From Acidobacteriota bacterium (GTDB lineage Bacteria; Acidobacteriota; Thermoanaerobaculia; Multivoradales; J023): a stretch of 64,000 nt of DNA. The stretch lies in assembly GCA_029263315.1 (NCBI GenBank), contig JAJCXR010000026.1, positions 124,001 through 188,000 on the forward strand, written 5' to 3'. Shown here piece by piece: positions 46,156 through 54,853 of the stretch. The translations under genes and the position numbers were made by a program. Below the pieces are notes generated by a model. It was not told the DNA's origin, searched no databases, and was given only the letters and a program-made list of their open reading frames with translations. Numbering within the stretch: the first letter of the stretch is position 1; every line of letters starts with the position of its first letter.

Positions 46156-47235
46156 TCAGGCCGAAACATCGGTACTCATCTTGCCCGCCTCGCAGGACCA
46201 TCGGCTCAAACCTCCCAAACCATGCCAAATCATCGGCCTGTTGGAAGTCGCAAACAGTTGATCGACTTTGCCGAACACCGTCCAAAGGGCACGCAGTCTC
46301 GTCGGGTCGAGCTCGGTATCGGCGTCGTCAAGCAAGTAGAGTGGTACTTTGCTCGCCTGCTCTAGAATCCTTCCCTGAGCGGCTAAGAGGAGAAGCCCCA
46401 AGGCTTTGCGCTCGCCTGCCGAAGCTACTCGACGAATGGGGTGGCCATCCCACAAAATCTGCAACTCATCACGGTGCGGACCCGAGAGGGGTCGTTCGAG
46501 CTTGATCTCTCGCTGCTCACTGGCCTCGAAGGCGGCCAACAGCGCCTCGTGCCCGCTCAGAGCCTCCTTCGGTGAAGGGCGATAGCGCAACTGGATCGGC
46601 GGAAAGTCCAAAGCCGTTTCGTTCAGCACCTCTACAAACGCTTGGCGCAGACGCTCGCTGTATTGGGCCCGCAGGTCGACCAGAGTGGCCGCCGCCCCGG
46701 CTAGCACTTGGTTCCAACTCCGGAGCTCGTCGAGGGAAGCTCGACCACTGCTCAACAAGCGACGCTTCCCCTCCAAGGCCCGGCGATAACGGGTCAGTAC
46801 CTCCAGAGAGGCTGGACGCAACCCGGTGATACCGCGATCGAGAAACCGTCGACGTTCGGCGGGAGATCCCACCAAGACCTCCCGATCTCGGCTGGTCCAA
46901 CAGATGATCGGTAGCACCGCCAAATGCTGCGACAGGGCTGTCCGGTCCCCATTGAGCCGTCGTTCCACCTTACCCGACTCGAGAACCAACTCGAGACGTG
47001 ATCGCTGGACCGTCTCGACCTCGCCTCGCAGGACAAAACCGCTGGCGCCATGGCGCCGGCAGTCCACCGTCTGCGAGGTGCGGAAGCTACGGGTCGTCGA
47101 CAACAGGTAAATCGCTTCTAGGAAGCTGGTCTTGCCCGCTCCGTTGTCGCCAAAGACGAGATGAGCCCCGGCACTGATGGCACAGTGCAAGGGCTCCAAA
47201 TTGCGAAAATCTCGAATCTCGAGCTCGCGGAGCAC
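46156..47235 (-). CDS. recF: DNA replication and repair protein RecF
   Basis: 359 residues, the standard length. An SMC-like ABC ATPase with the Walker A FGDNGAGKTSFLEAIYLL, the ABC signature VASAGERKALGLLLLAAQ and Walker B PLYLLDDADTELD. RecF, with RecO and RecR, loads RecA at gapped DNA; recR is also in this window at 54.2-54.8 kb. The start is GTG (MLRELEIRDFRNL), nine bases after the dnaN stop, so it is co-transcribed with dnaN. The Walker B stretch reads DDADTELD where many RecF have DDVxSELD, a mild variation. Confidence 0.95.
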   Translation of the reverse strand: MLRELEIRDFRNLEPLHCAISAGAHLVFGDNGAGKTSFLEAIYLLSTTRSFRTSQTVDCRRHGASGFVLRGEVETVQRSRLELVLESGKVERRLNGDRTALSQHLAVLPIICWTSRDREVLVGSPAERRRFLDRGITGLRPASLEVLTRYRRALEGKRRLLSSGRASLDELRSWNQVLAGAAATLVDLRAQYSERLRQAFVEVLNETALDFPPIQLRYRPSPKEALSGHEALLAAFEASEQREIKLERPLSGPHRDELQILWDGHPIRRVASAGERKALGLLLLAAQGRILEQASKVPLYLLDDADTELDPTRLRALWTVFGKVDQLFATSNRPMIWHGLGGLSRWSCEAGKMSTDVSA

Positions 47236-47244
47236 CGCCGAGCG

Positions 47245-48339
47245 CTACAGCCGGATCGGCATGATCACGCAGACGTAGCGTTTGTCATGGCCGTCCACAG
47301 GGTAAGCGATGCATTGCGCATTCTCGTCCTTGAGCTCGAGCCGAACCCGTTCGGTATCGCAGGCTGACAAGAACTGCCCGAGATAGTCCGGATTGACTCC
47401 GAGGGACAGAGCCTCGCCTTCGTAATCGCACTCGACTTCCTCCCGGGCCTCCCCAAGGTCTGGATTGGCGGCGGAGAAAACCAACTGCCCCTCGCTCAGC
47501 TCCATACGGATGGCCCGGGTGCGCTCACCGGTCAACAACCCGACTCGTTTGATGGCCGCGTCCAAGCTCTTGCGATCGACCTTGACGACTTTGTCGTTCT
47601 CCTTCGAGATCACCCGTTCGTAGTCCGGGAACGTGCCTTCGAGGATTCGGCAGATCAATTGACGACGCCCGACGATGAACGACAGATGATGGGGCCCCCT
47701 GCGGAACTCCAGATCCTCGCCCTCGAAACGCTGCAGCTCTTGCAGTGCCTTGCGGGGAACCAGCACCCCCTCTTCTTCTTCCAGCCCCTCGTGGCGCATT
47801 TCGACCAAGGCCAAGCGATGGCCATCGGTGGCCACCAGAGCCAAGAGATCGTTTTGCAACTCCAACAGGGCACCATTGAGCTGAAAACGGGACTCTTCAC
47901 TCGAGATGGCGAAGAAGATCTTGGAGACCATGCTGCGAAAGCTCGGGAAGGGAACCCGCAAGGCTTGCCCTTCATCGACATTGGCCAGCGAAGGGAAATC
48001 GTCTTCGGGCAGACCTCGAATCCTGAAAACGGATTTTCCGGCCAACAGGGTCAAGACCTCTGGTTGGTCAATCCTCAGGGTGATGTCATCGCTGCTCGAA
48101 GCTCGGACGATCTCGAGGAGCTTTTTGGCCTGGATGGTGACCGCTCCTTCTTCCTGGACCTCGGCTTGACACCAGGAGGTCAGCGAGACCTCCAAGTCGG
48201 TCGCTGCGATCTGCAGGGTGGAACCCACCGCTCGCAGCAGGATGTGGGACAAAACAGGGATCGTGGTGCGTCGTTCGACAACTCCCTGCATCGGAACGAG
48301 CTCGGTCATGAACTCGACTCGGTTCAAACGGACTTCCAT
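47245..48339 (-). CDS. dnaN: DNA polymerase III beta sliding clamp
   Basis: 364 residues, three clamp repeats as in DnaN. It begins MEVRLNRVEFMTELVPMQGVVERRT-like, with SHILLRA, and ends in PVDGHDKRYVCVIMPIRL, matching the conserved MPMRL terminus. ATDGHRLALVE in domain 2 is a family hallmark. The dimeric ring tethers polymerase and many partners to DNA. The ATG at 48339 has an AGGAG nearby (CTAGGAGATGCTTTT). It lies 250 bases after dnaA, a gap that holds DnaA-box-like sequences. Confidence 0.96.
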   Translation of the reverse strand: MEVRLNRVEFMTELVPMQGVVERRTTIPVLSHILLRAVGSTLQIAATDLEVSLTSWCQAEVQEEGAVTIQAKKLLEIVRASSSDDITLRIDQPEVLTLLAGKSVFRIRGLPEDDFPSLANVDEGQALRVPFPSFRSMVSKIFFAISSEESRFQLNGALLELQNDLLALVATDGHRLALVEMRHEGLEEEEGVLVPRKALQELQRFEGEDLEFRRGPHHLSFIVGRRQLICRILEGTFPDYERVISKENDKVVKVDRKSLDAAIKRVGLLTGERTRAIRMELSEGQLVFSAANPDLGEAREEVECDYEGEALSLGVNPDYLGQFLSACDTERVRLELKDENAQCIAYPVDGHDKRYVCVIMPIRL

Positions 48340-48394
48340 AAAAGCATCTCCTAGATGATAGGGAAGAAAATATCATAGGTCATGAAGAGTAGTC

Positions 48395-48575
48395 TCTAAT
48401 AGGGCTTGTGGATCGGCGGATAAATAGGCTGGAGGACGCTGTGTCTAGGGTCGAGATGCAAGAAATTTCTGTGGATCGGCTGTGGAAACCTGTGGGTGAT
48501 CTGCGGAAAACAAGAGAATCGGGGAGAAGCCCTGTCGATCCTCCGCACACTACCCACAAGAAATCCACAGGCTCT
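48395..48575. other. DnaA-box-like array between dnaA and dnaN (candidate oriC)
   Basis: Contains TGTGGAT at 48407 and 48470, TGTGGAAA at 48481, TGTGGGTG at 48491, and the reverse forms CCCACA near 48553 and ATCCACAG near 48563. The copies at 48470, 48481 and 48491 are spaced 10-11 bases, about one helical turn. None is the perfect TGTGGATAA. An AT-richer stretch lies at 48361-48400. The position beside dnaA supports an origin role; this is inference. Confidence 0.55.
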
Positions 48576-48589
48576 TCCGTGGGAAATCC

Positions 48590-49873
48590 TCAGCTGAAGT
48601 GGTCGACGAATCCTTGCAGAGTGCGCTCGATATCGATCTCTTTGCCCTTCAACGTTTCGATTTTTTCAACCGAGTGCATGACGGTCGAATGGTGCTTGTC
48701 GTTGAAGTGCTTGCCGATATCAGGGTAGGAGAGGCGGGTCAGCTTCTTGCACAAGTACATCGCGACCTGGCGCGGAAAGACGATGTGTTTGGAGTTGTTC
48801 CGGCTCTTGATTTCGCTGACCTTGAGACCATAGTGACGAGCTACGAACTTGATGATGTCGGCGGCGGTGGTCTGGACGTTCTGTGGCAGGATGTCGCGCA
48901 GGGTATCTTTTGCCAGATCGAGGGAAATGGGGCGTCCGGTCAGGGAGGCGAAGGCGACCACTCGGTTGAGCAGCCCTTCGAGCTCTCGGATGTTGGATTT
49001 GACGTGCTGCGCGATGAACAGAGCGACATCATCCGGTAGCTCGATGGCATCGGTTTCCGCCTTGCGCCGTAGAATTGCGATCTTGGTCTCGAGCTCGGGG
49101 GGTTGGATATCGGCGATCAGCCCCCATTCGAAGCGGGAGCGCAAACGTTCTTCCAACGCCGAGATGCGACGCGGCGACGAATCGGAAGAGATGATGATCT
49201 GCTTCTGATTTGTGTAGAGGGTATTGAAGGTGTGGAAGAACTCCTCCTGGGTGCGTTCCTTGTTGGCGATGAATTGAATGTCGTCGATGAGCAGGATGTC
49301 GATAGTGCGGTAGCGTTCTCTGAAGGTCGGCATGCGATCGAAACGGATCGAGTTGATGAGCTCGTTGACGAACTGCTCGGCGGGCAAATACGTGAGGCGA
49401 AACTCGGGATGATTTTCGCTGATGTGATGCCCGATGGCATGCATGAGGTGGGTTTTACCCAAACCAACGCCGCCGTAGAGGAACAGCGGGTTGTAGCGTT
49501 TTGCCGGATTCTCGGCCACGGCCATGGCCGCCGCATGGCAGAACTGGTTGGAGCCGCCCACCACGAAGCTCTCGAAACGATAACGTGGATCGAAGTCTGA
49601 GGAAGGGAGCGTCGACGGAGCGCTTTCGTTGTCGACGACCGTGAAGAGGATCTCGAGGCCTTCGAGCTTGAGATGCTGGGCGGCGCGATCGAGGGCGGGG
49701 CGATAGCTCTGCTCGAGGGTGTGCACAGCGTGCTGGTTGGGGGCTTCGAGAACGAGTCGCTGGGCTCCTTCGGTCTTGACCCGAAGTGGATCGAACCACG
49801 TCTCGAGCTCTTCCTGATCAAGTTGCGTCTCGAGGTGTTCTTTGATGGATGGCCAGCGGGAAGTCGTTGTCAT
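48590..49873 (-). CDS. dnaA: Chromosomal replication initiator DnaA
   Basis: 427 residues, short but complete. Domain I is followed by a brief domain II, then an AAA+ domain III with Walker A GGVGLGKTHLMHAIG, Walker B IDILLIDDIQF and sensor SSDSSPRRI. Domain IV is a helix-turn-helix with LTRLSYPDIGKHF and HHSTVMHSVEKI. The usual signature DHTTVxHA is changed to HHSTVMHS. DnaA-ATP opens oriC and regulates promoters. It is the first gene of the minus-strand replication cluster, followed by dnaN after 250 bases. The leader (49874-49915) has ATTCCACAG and TTTCCACAG, possible autoregulatory or origin boxes. Confidence 0.96.
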   Translation of the reverse strand: MTTTSRWPSIKEHLETQLDQEELETWFDPLRVKTEGAQRLVLEAPNQHAVHTLEQSYRPALDRAAQHLKLEGLEILFTVVDNESAPSTLPSSDFDPRYRFESFVVGGSNQFCHAAAMAVAENPAKRYNPLFLYGGVGLGKTHLMHAIGHHISENHPEFRLTYLPAEQFVNELINSIRFDRMPTFRERYRTIDILLIDDIQFIANKERTQEEFFHTFNTLYTNQKQIIISSDSSPRRISALEERLRSRFEWGLIADIQPPELETKIAILRRKAETDAIELPDDVALFIAQHVKSNIRELEGLLNRVVAFASLTGRPISLDLAKDTLRDILPQNVQTTAADIIKFVARHYGLKVSEIKSRNNSKHIVFPRQVAMYLCKKLTRLSYPDIGKHFNDKHHSTVMHSVEKIETLKGKEIDIERTLQGFVDHFS

Positions 49874-49892
49874 GGGTATTTAGGGGTCGAGA

Positions 49893-49913
49893 ATTCCACA
49901 GGATTTTCCACAG
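49893..49913. promoter_or_regulatory. Two DnaA-box-like sites upstream of dnaA
   Basis: ATTCCACAG and TTTCCACAG lie 10 bases apart, 20-40 bases before the dnaA start. They resemble the TTATCCACA box at seven of nine or fewer positions. They could serve autoregulation or form part of a bipartite origin flanking dnaA. Confidence 0.45.
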
Positions 49914-50070
49914 CTTGCGGAAAACCAAGAAGTCCACCAAGCGGTTGAGGGATGTGTACCGAAGACCTTGGGCAGCTCACCGATAGAGACGGAGCTGAAT
50001 GATCGAGTCTATCCAGTTGCTGAAGGATTGAGAAGGGTAGCCGACAAAGTTTGGCCAATAGAGAGAAAAA

Positions 50071-51222
50071 GTGAATATCAGACGGGCTCAAAATTCTACC
50101 AGTAATAGCGACGCCTTGCTGTCGTGGTACGACGCCATCCAACGACCTCTTCCTTGGAGAGTGAATCGCGATCCGTATCGGATTTGGGTTTCGGAGGTGA
50201 TGCTGCAACAAACTCAGGTCAAGACCGTGGTGCCCTACTACGAGGCCTTCATGGAGCGTTTTCCGGATGTCGAGTCCTTGGCGGCGGCGCCTCTCGAGGA
50301 CGTCCTTTCCCGCTGGTCCGGGCTTGGCTACTACCGACGCGCCAGGCAACTTCACGCGGCGGCCGTCGCGGTTGTCGAACGGGGAGGATTTCCCACCAGC
50401 TCCGCTGAGTTGGAGAGTCTCCCCGGCATAGGACCCTACACCGCCGCCGCGGTCGCCAGCATGGCCTTTGGTGAGGCCGTGCCGGTGCTCGATGGCAATG
50501 TGGAGCGCCTCCTGTGCCGGCGTTTGGCCTTGGCCGAGGACCCTAAGCGGAGTGCGGTGCGCCGCCGGTTGCTGCAAGAGGCTGCCCAGTTGTTGAGCCT
50601 CCAACGCCCGGGGGACAGCAACCAAGCGATGATGGAGCTTGGAGCCCTGGTGTGCCGCCCACAGCAACCGGCGTGTGATACCTGCCCGCTAAGCCAAGGC
50701 TGCCGGGGTAGGGAGCTTGGGGCGGAGCAATTCCCACCACCCCGCAAGCGGCGCAATGTGGAGCGTTCGAGATTGGCCGTCGTGGTGGCCGAAAGGCAGG
50801 GTTCGGTGCTGCTCTTCAAGCGCTCCTCGAATGAAGCTTTGATGGCCGGGCTCTGGGAGTTGCCGACCATCCCTTTGCATACCAAGGAGACCATGGAGCA
50901 GTCGTTGGCAGCCACTTATGGAGGAGCCTGGAGCATTGGTTCCCTTGAGCAGGTGGTACGTCACAGCATCACCCACCGATCTCTGCAGTTGGTGGTTCAT
51001 CGGGGCACCTTCACAGCCGGCGACTCGGTGGCGGAGGGGCCTGAAGCAACCTGGGCCGATGCCAGGGCGAGAGAGAACCTCGCCCTGTCGTCGATGGTTG
51101 CGAAGAGCTTGCGGTCCTATGAACGGGCGATGCAAGAGAGGGCCGCGGAAGCTGATGTCGGTCTGCGGCGCGTAAAAAAGCTCATGGAGGCGCCTGCAGG
51201 CTCTCCCCGGAATGGGCGTTGA
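50071..51222 (+). CDS. mutY: A/G-specific adenine DNA glycosylase
   Basis: 383 residues. The helix-hairpin-helix glycosylase domain has EVMLQQTQV (catalytic Glu region), LPGIGPYTAAAVASMAFG and VPVLDGNVER (catalytic Asp). A [4Fe-4S] loop follows as C-x6-C-x2-C-x5-C in CRPQQPACDTCPLSQGC. The C-terminal NUDIX-like 8-oxoG recognition domain is present (AGLWELPTIPL). MutY removes A mispaired with 8-oxoG. The start is GTG at 50071; no ATG is near. The last 41 bases overlap, in antisense, the end of the cyclic-nucleotide-binding gene. It is divergent from dnaA. Confidence 0.94.
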   Translation: MNIRRAQNSTSNSDALLSWYDAIQRPLPWRVNRDPYRIWVSEVMLQQTQVKTVVPYYEAFMERFPDVESLAAAPLEDVLSRWSGLGYYRRARQLHAAAVAVVERGGFPTSSAELESLPGIGPYTAAAVASMAFGEAVPVLDGNVERLLCRRLALAEDPKRSAVRRRLLQEAAQLLSLQRPGDSNQAMMELGALVCRPQQPACDTCPLSQGCRGRELGAEQFPPPRKRRNVERSRLAVVVAERQGSVLLFKRSSNEALMAGLWELPTIPLHTKETMEQSLAATYGGAWSIGSLEQVVRHSITHRSLQLVVHRGTFTAGDSVAEGPEATWADARARENLALSSMVAKSLRSYERAMQERAAEADVGLRRVKKLMEAPAGSPRNGR

Positions 51223-52174
51223 AGATGTACCAGTTGACCAGCTTGTCGTCGATCTCGCGCAGGCGTTTGGTCACCAGGTCGCACAAGATATGCAGGAGCT
51301 TGATCGACGAGACCTTGTGGATGTCGAGGATACCTTCCAGCACGTCTTGGGAGATGCTCAAGACCACGGCCCCAGCGGCGTCCGCTTTGGCATCTGCGGA
51401 ACGTGGTTGGTTGTCGATCAACGCCATCTCACCGAAGTAGTCGCCGCGCTCCAGGAAAGCCAAGGCCTCTTCACCGGAGCCGATGATCTCCATGCTGATC
51501 ATCACCCGGCCTTCGAGGACGATGAACATCTCGTTGCCAAGCTCCCCGGCCCGGAAGATGTGCTCTCCGGGAGCAAACTTCTTTTCCTTGGATAGGGTCG
51601 CCAGGAAGTTGATTTCCAACTGGGAGAGCTTCTGCTCGCGGAACAGATTACGCTTGTCATTGATGCCGATGTGAACTTCGGAGCTGACCGAAGGACTGGG
51701 TTCGTCCCTGGGTTTTCTAGGCCCGCTCTTGGAGAAAAACTCAGCCAGCGATTTGTTGGTGGAACGGAGTTTCTGCGACATGCTTTTCCACAGGGACCAA
51801 CTGAGGGCCAAATGGAAACGAGGGTCGGTTTCCGAGACCATCCTCAGAGCAGCGCTATCGAATCGGAAGAGAGTCGTGTTCTGGCCGACGACCGCATTGC
51901 CCGATCGCGCTTGCCGGTCGATATAGCTGGTTTCGCCGAAAATTTGACCAGGCCCTAGATCGGCCAAGGTATAGCTTCCATAGGGGGTATCCCGACGGAT
52001 CTCGACGCTGCCGGAATCGATGAGGTAGAAATCGTGGCTGTCTTCGCCTTCTCTGAGGATCTCAGAACCGGCATTGACTTTCAGATGCGAAGCGCTCTGC
52101 TCCAATTGCTCGATTTGCTCATTGGACAGGTGGGAGAGGATCTCGAGTTGGCGAAGGCGATAGAAGATATCCAC
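51182..52174 (-). CDS. Protein with two cyclic-nucleotide-binding domains
   Basis: 330 residues, no membrane segment or DNA-binding domain seen. Domain 1 spans about residues 5-120 (ILREGEDSHDFYLIDSGSVEI, then GQIFGETSYIDRQARS). Domain 2 spans about 190-310 (FRAGELGNEMFIVLEGRVMIS, GDYFGEMALIDNQPRSA). The phosphate-binding cassettes FGEMALIDNQPRSA and FGETSYIDRQARS keep Gly-Glu and Arg, so binding of cAMP/cGMP is plausible, best in domain 2. It could be a regulatory subunit-like signal protein. The start is GTG at 52174. Its 3' end overlaps mutY convergently. Confidence 0.85.
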   Translation of the reverse strand: MDIFYRLRQLEILSHLSNEQIEQLEQSASHLKVNAGSEILREGEDSHDFYLIDSGSVEIRRDTPYGSYTLADLGPGQIFGETSYIDRQARSGNAVVGQNTTLFRFDSAALRMVSETDPRFHLALSWSLWKSMSQKLRSTNKSLAEFFSKSGPRKPRDEPSPSVSSEVHIGINDKRNLFREQKLSQLEINFLATLSKEKKFAPGEHIFRAGELGNEMFIVLEGRVMISMEIIGSGEEALAFLERGDYFGEMALIDNQPRSADAKADAAGAVVLSISQDVLEGILDIHKVSSIKLLHILCDLVTKRLREIDDKLVNWYIFNAHSGESLQAPP

Positions 52175-52297
52175 GTTATAAATCCAGGATAGATGTCCAT
52201 GGTTTGTGGTGACGTCCCTAGACGCCGCGTCCCGAAGACGATCTCCGAATTCACTGACCGGCGATCACCATGGACTGGCGCAGGTTGAGTACCTAGA

Positions 52298-52882
52298 TCA
52301 TAGCAGCTCGAGTTGAGTGGGCGGCTGAAAACGGTCGTGCACGGCCGCCTCGACGCGCTCCAGCCAATTCTCCCTCGGGTAGGCAGCCAAGTCGAGGACG
52401 CTTAAGTTTCGCCGCATGATTTCTTCTTGGAGACGATGCTCGACGGCCCGCTGAAAAGTGGGGTCCGTCGACCTGAGCCCGTCGGCCTTGGGATCTTGGA
52501 TGATCGGTACCTTGACCAAGAGATCGTAACTGGCGGTCCAACTGCTGACCATGTCTTCTAGGTCGTGATGGTTCTGGCTGGTGAGCAGCAGATAGACATA
52601 GTTGTCGAGGGTGCTGCGATCGCAGATGACCAGATCGTAGCGCGCCGCCGCAACGATCTCTTCGGCGATCTGACAATGCAGAATCCAAGCTTGGGCGGCC
52701 ACCGTGGTGTCGCGGTTGATCGGCAAGGGGCATCGCCGGGCGACTTCGTTGACCACTTCGAGGGAGATGTCCAAGATCTTCAAGCGAGCAGCCAAGCCGT
52801 AGCAGAGGGTGGTCTTACCGACCCCATGGCTGCCGATGAAGGCGATCTTGAATGAATTGCGGCCACCTTGGGGGGTTAGCAT
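52298..52882 (-). CDS. P-loop NTPase, AAA_28/NadR-Ttd14-like kinase fold
   Basis: 194 residues. Walker A GSHGVGKTTL starts at about residue 16 (FKIAFIGSHGVGKTTLCYG). A nucleoside-kinase-like DRSTLDNYVYLLL (DRxxxD, cf. NMN kinase domain of NadR) follows, with NEVARRCPLP between. Family members are predicted small-molecule or nucleotide kinases; the substrate is unknown. ATG 52882 overlaps the aminotransferase stop by seven bases (ATGCTAA), so it is coupled to that gene. It ends the minus-strand run from ffs. Longer in-frame starts upstream overlap the aminotransferase deeply and are rejected. Confidence 0.75.
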   Translation of the reverse strand: MLTPQGGRNSFKIAFIGSHGVGKTTLCYGLAARLKILDISLEVVNEVARRCPLPINRDTTVAAQAWILHCQIAEEIVAAARYDLVICDRSTLDNYVYLLLTSQNHHDLEDMVSSWTASYDLLVKVPIIQDPKADGLRSTDPTFQRAVEHRLQEEIMRRNLSVLDLAAYPRENWLERVEAAVHDRFQPPTQLELL

Positions 52883-54210
52883 CGGGACCCTTCGTTGCTG
52901 ATCTCTTGAAGCTGTGTCTGCATGGTATCCAAAGCCCAGCTCAGTTGCTGTGCTGTGATGGTCAATGGGGGAACCCACTGTACGACACACCCCTCGGCGC
53001 CCCCGGCCAGGGCCATGAGACCACATTCTAAGAGTTGTCGAGTCAACCTCGACGCTTGATCGGCCCGTTGCAACTCGATGGCCCACAACAAACCGCGACC
53101 TCGAATGTCGACGACACATGGGAACTGGTCTTTCCAGGCTCCGATACGCGGCGCGAGAAAGACGCCCAAGCGGCGGCTGGTTTCCACCAAATCGAGTTTG
53201 GAGATGACGTCAAGCGTCGCCAAGGCAGTGGCACAAGCCAGGGGGTTGGCCACAAAAGTAGCGGTGTGAAGCGCTTCCCCAGGTGTCCTCCAGGCTTTCA
53301 TCAGAGACTGTTTGGCGATGACCGCACCGATCGGAAGACCACCCGCCAGGGCCTTACCGCAGAGCAAAATGTCGGGTCGTACGCCCTCGTGATCGACGGC
53401 AAAAAGATCTCCGGTGCGACCCAAACCGGTGAATATTTCGTCCACTGCCAGAGGTGTCCCATGGCGTTGGCATAGATCGGCAACGCTGCGTAGCCATCCC
53501 GGTGGAGGAAAGATCACACCCTCTCGACCCACGATCGGCTCGAGCAGCACTCCGGCAAAGTCGCCACCCTGCAACTGCTTTTCGATGTCCCTTGGAGAGC
53601 AGCCATAGGGAAGGCGTTGCATGTGACGGTGCAGGTGCGCGTCGAAGGGTTGGCGAAAGGTGGGGCGAGAGGAGGCGGCGAGGGCGCCCAGGGTCAAGCC
53701 GTGGTAGGAGGGAGTGAATACCAAGACACGATGACGACCGGTGGCCAAGAGCATGGTCTTGATCGCCACTTCGACGGCATCGGCGCCGGAAACGGCGAAG
53801 TAGACTTGCGCATCGTCCACCGGTACGAGGTGTTGCAGACGCTCCGCCAGATCGATCCGCAAGCTATGGCCCATGGCATCCCCCAGGCCATGGATCAAGC
53901 GCTCCGACTGACGCCGTAGAGCACTCTCGACATCGGGGTGACGGTGGCCGATGGCGGCGACGCCAAAACCAGAGGTGAAATCGAGGTAGCGGTTACCGTC
54001 GACGTCGAGCACGTTGCAGCCCTTGGCCTGTTGCCAGAAGACGTTGTCGTGATCGTCGTAGAGGGTGTTGATACCAGGGGCTTCCGCTCGCCGGGCCCGT
54101 TGGCTGAGCTTCCTGGATTGGGGGCCGGGGGGGCGGGTGAGGATCCGCGGCAGAAGATCCCCTGATCTGAGATCCGAAGACGGCTGCTCTGAGTTGTTGG
54201 GTAAGGGCAA
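52876..54210 (-). CDS. Class III PLP-dependent aminotransferase
   Basis: 444 residues, fold-type I. Conserved segments are FTSGFGVAAIGHRHPDV, the PLP-binding SGADAVEVAIK and SYHGLTLGA, LAVDEIFTGLGRTG (PLP-binding Asp) and LLCGKALAGGLPIGAV with the Schiff-base Lys. Related enzymes act on acetylornithine, GABA, 4-aminobutyrate-like or diamino substrates; this one has no decisive marker. A TTG start at 54210 is chosen because its SD (GAGG) overlaps the recR stop codon, leaving seven bases between genes. It is translationally coupled to the P-loop NTPase downstream, so both may modify one metabolite. Confidence 0.85.
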   Translation of the reverse strand: MPLPNNSEQPSSDLRSGDLLPRILTRPPGPQSRKLSQRARRAEAPGINTLYDDHDNVFWQQAKGCNVLDVDGNRYLDFTSGFGVAAIGHRHPDVESALRRQSERLIHGLGDAMGHSLRIDLAERLQHLVPVDDAQVYFAVSGADAVEVAIKTMLLATGRHRVLVFTPSYHGLTLGALAASSRPTFRQPFDAHLHRHMQRLPYGCSPRDIEKQLQGGDFAGVLLEPIVGREGVIFPPPGWLRSVADLCQRHGTPLAVDEIFTGLGRTGDLFAVDHEGVRPDILLCGKALAGGLPIGAVIAKQSLMKAWRTPGEALHTATFVANPLACATALATLDVISKLDLVETSRRLGVFLAPRIGAWKDQFPCVVDIRGRGLLWAIELQRADQASRLTRQLLECGLMALAGGAEGCVVQWVPPLTITAQQLSWALDTMQTQLQEISNEGSRC

Positions 54211-54217
54211 GGTGGCC

Positions 54218-54802
54218 TCAGAGCGGTTGACGACCGGCCAATGAGCGCCCCAAAGTGACCTCGTCGGTGAATTCGATGTCAGCTCCCACCGGCATACCGA
54301 AGGCGAGACGGCTGACCGACAGGCCCCGTTGTTTGAGAAGACGGGCCAGGTAAAGGGCCGTGGCCTCCCCTTCGACATTCGGATTGGTAGCCAAGATGAC
54401 TTCTTCGATACCTTCGAGTCGCTGCATCAGGGCGTCGACGGTGAGATCCTGGGGTCCGATGCCCCGTTGTGGGGAAAGGGCTCCCAACAAAACATGGTAG
54501 AGACCGTGGTGCTCTCCGGTGCGTTCGATGGGTTGAATATTGAAGGGCTCTTCGACCACACAGAGGCGGTTTCGATGGCGCTGAGGATCGGTGCAAATGA
54601 GGCATGGGTCCCGATCGGTGATCGAGAAACAGGTCTTGCAGTGGAAGAGTAGATCCTTGACGTCGAGGATGGCCTTCGACAAGGTCGCCGCTTCCTGGCG
54701 GCTGACCCGCAACAGATGGTGGGCTAGCCGGTTGGCGGTTTTGGGTCCGATACTCGGCAGGCGAGACAGCTCACCGACCAAGCGGGCCAGTGGATCGGAC
54801 AT
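54218..54802 (-). CDS. recR: Recombination mediator protein RecR
   Basis: 194 residues. Helix-hairpin-helix LPSIGPKTANRLAHHLL, then a four-cysteine zinc finger CKTCFSITDRDPCLIC, then a TOPRIM domain with LCVVEEPFN and ILATNPNVEGEATA, and a C-terminal Walker-B-like SRLAFGMPVGADIEFTDEVT. RecR acts with RecF/RecO in RecA loading at gaps. Start: ATG 54802 with GGGGGT upstream; ATG 54814 is four codons earlier. It follows ybaB in the common dnaX-ybaB-recR order. Confidence 0.95.
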   Translation of the reverse strand: MSDPLARLVGELSRLPSIGPKTANRLAHHLLRVSRQEAATLSKAILDVKDLLFHCKTCFSITDRDPCLICTDPQRHRNRLCVVEEPFNIQPIERTGEHHGLYHVLLGALSPQRGIGPQDLTVDALMQRLEGIEEVILATNPNVEGEATALYLARLLKQRGLSVSRLAFGMPVGADIEFTDEVTLGRSLAGRQPL

Positions 54803-54853
54803 GGCGACCCCCATACGTTACAAGCTCGCAGACGAAGCGAGCCAGATCAAGGT

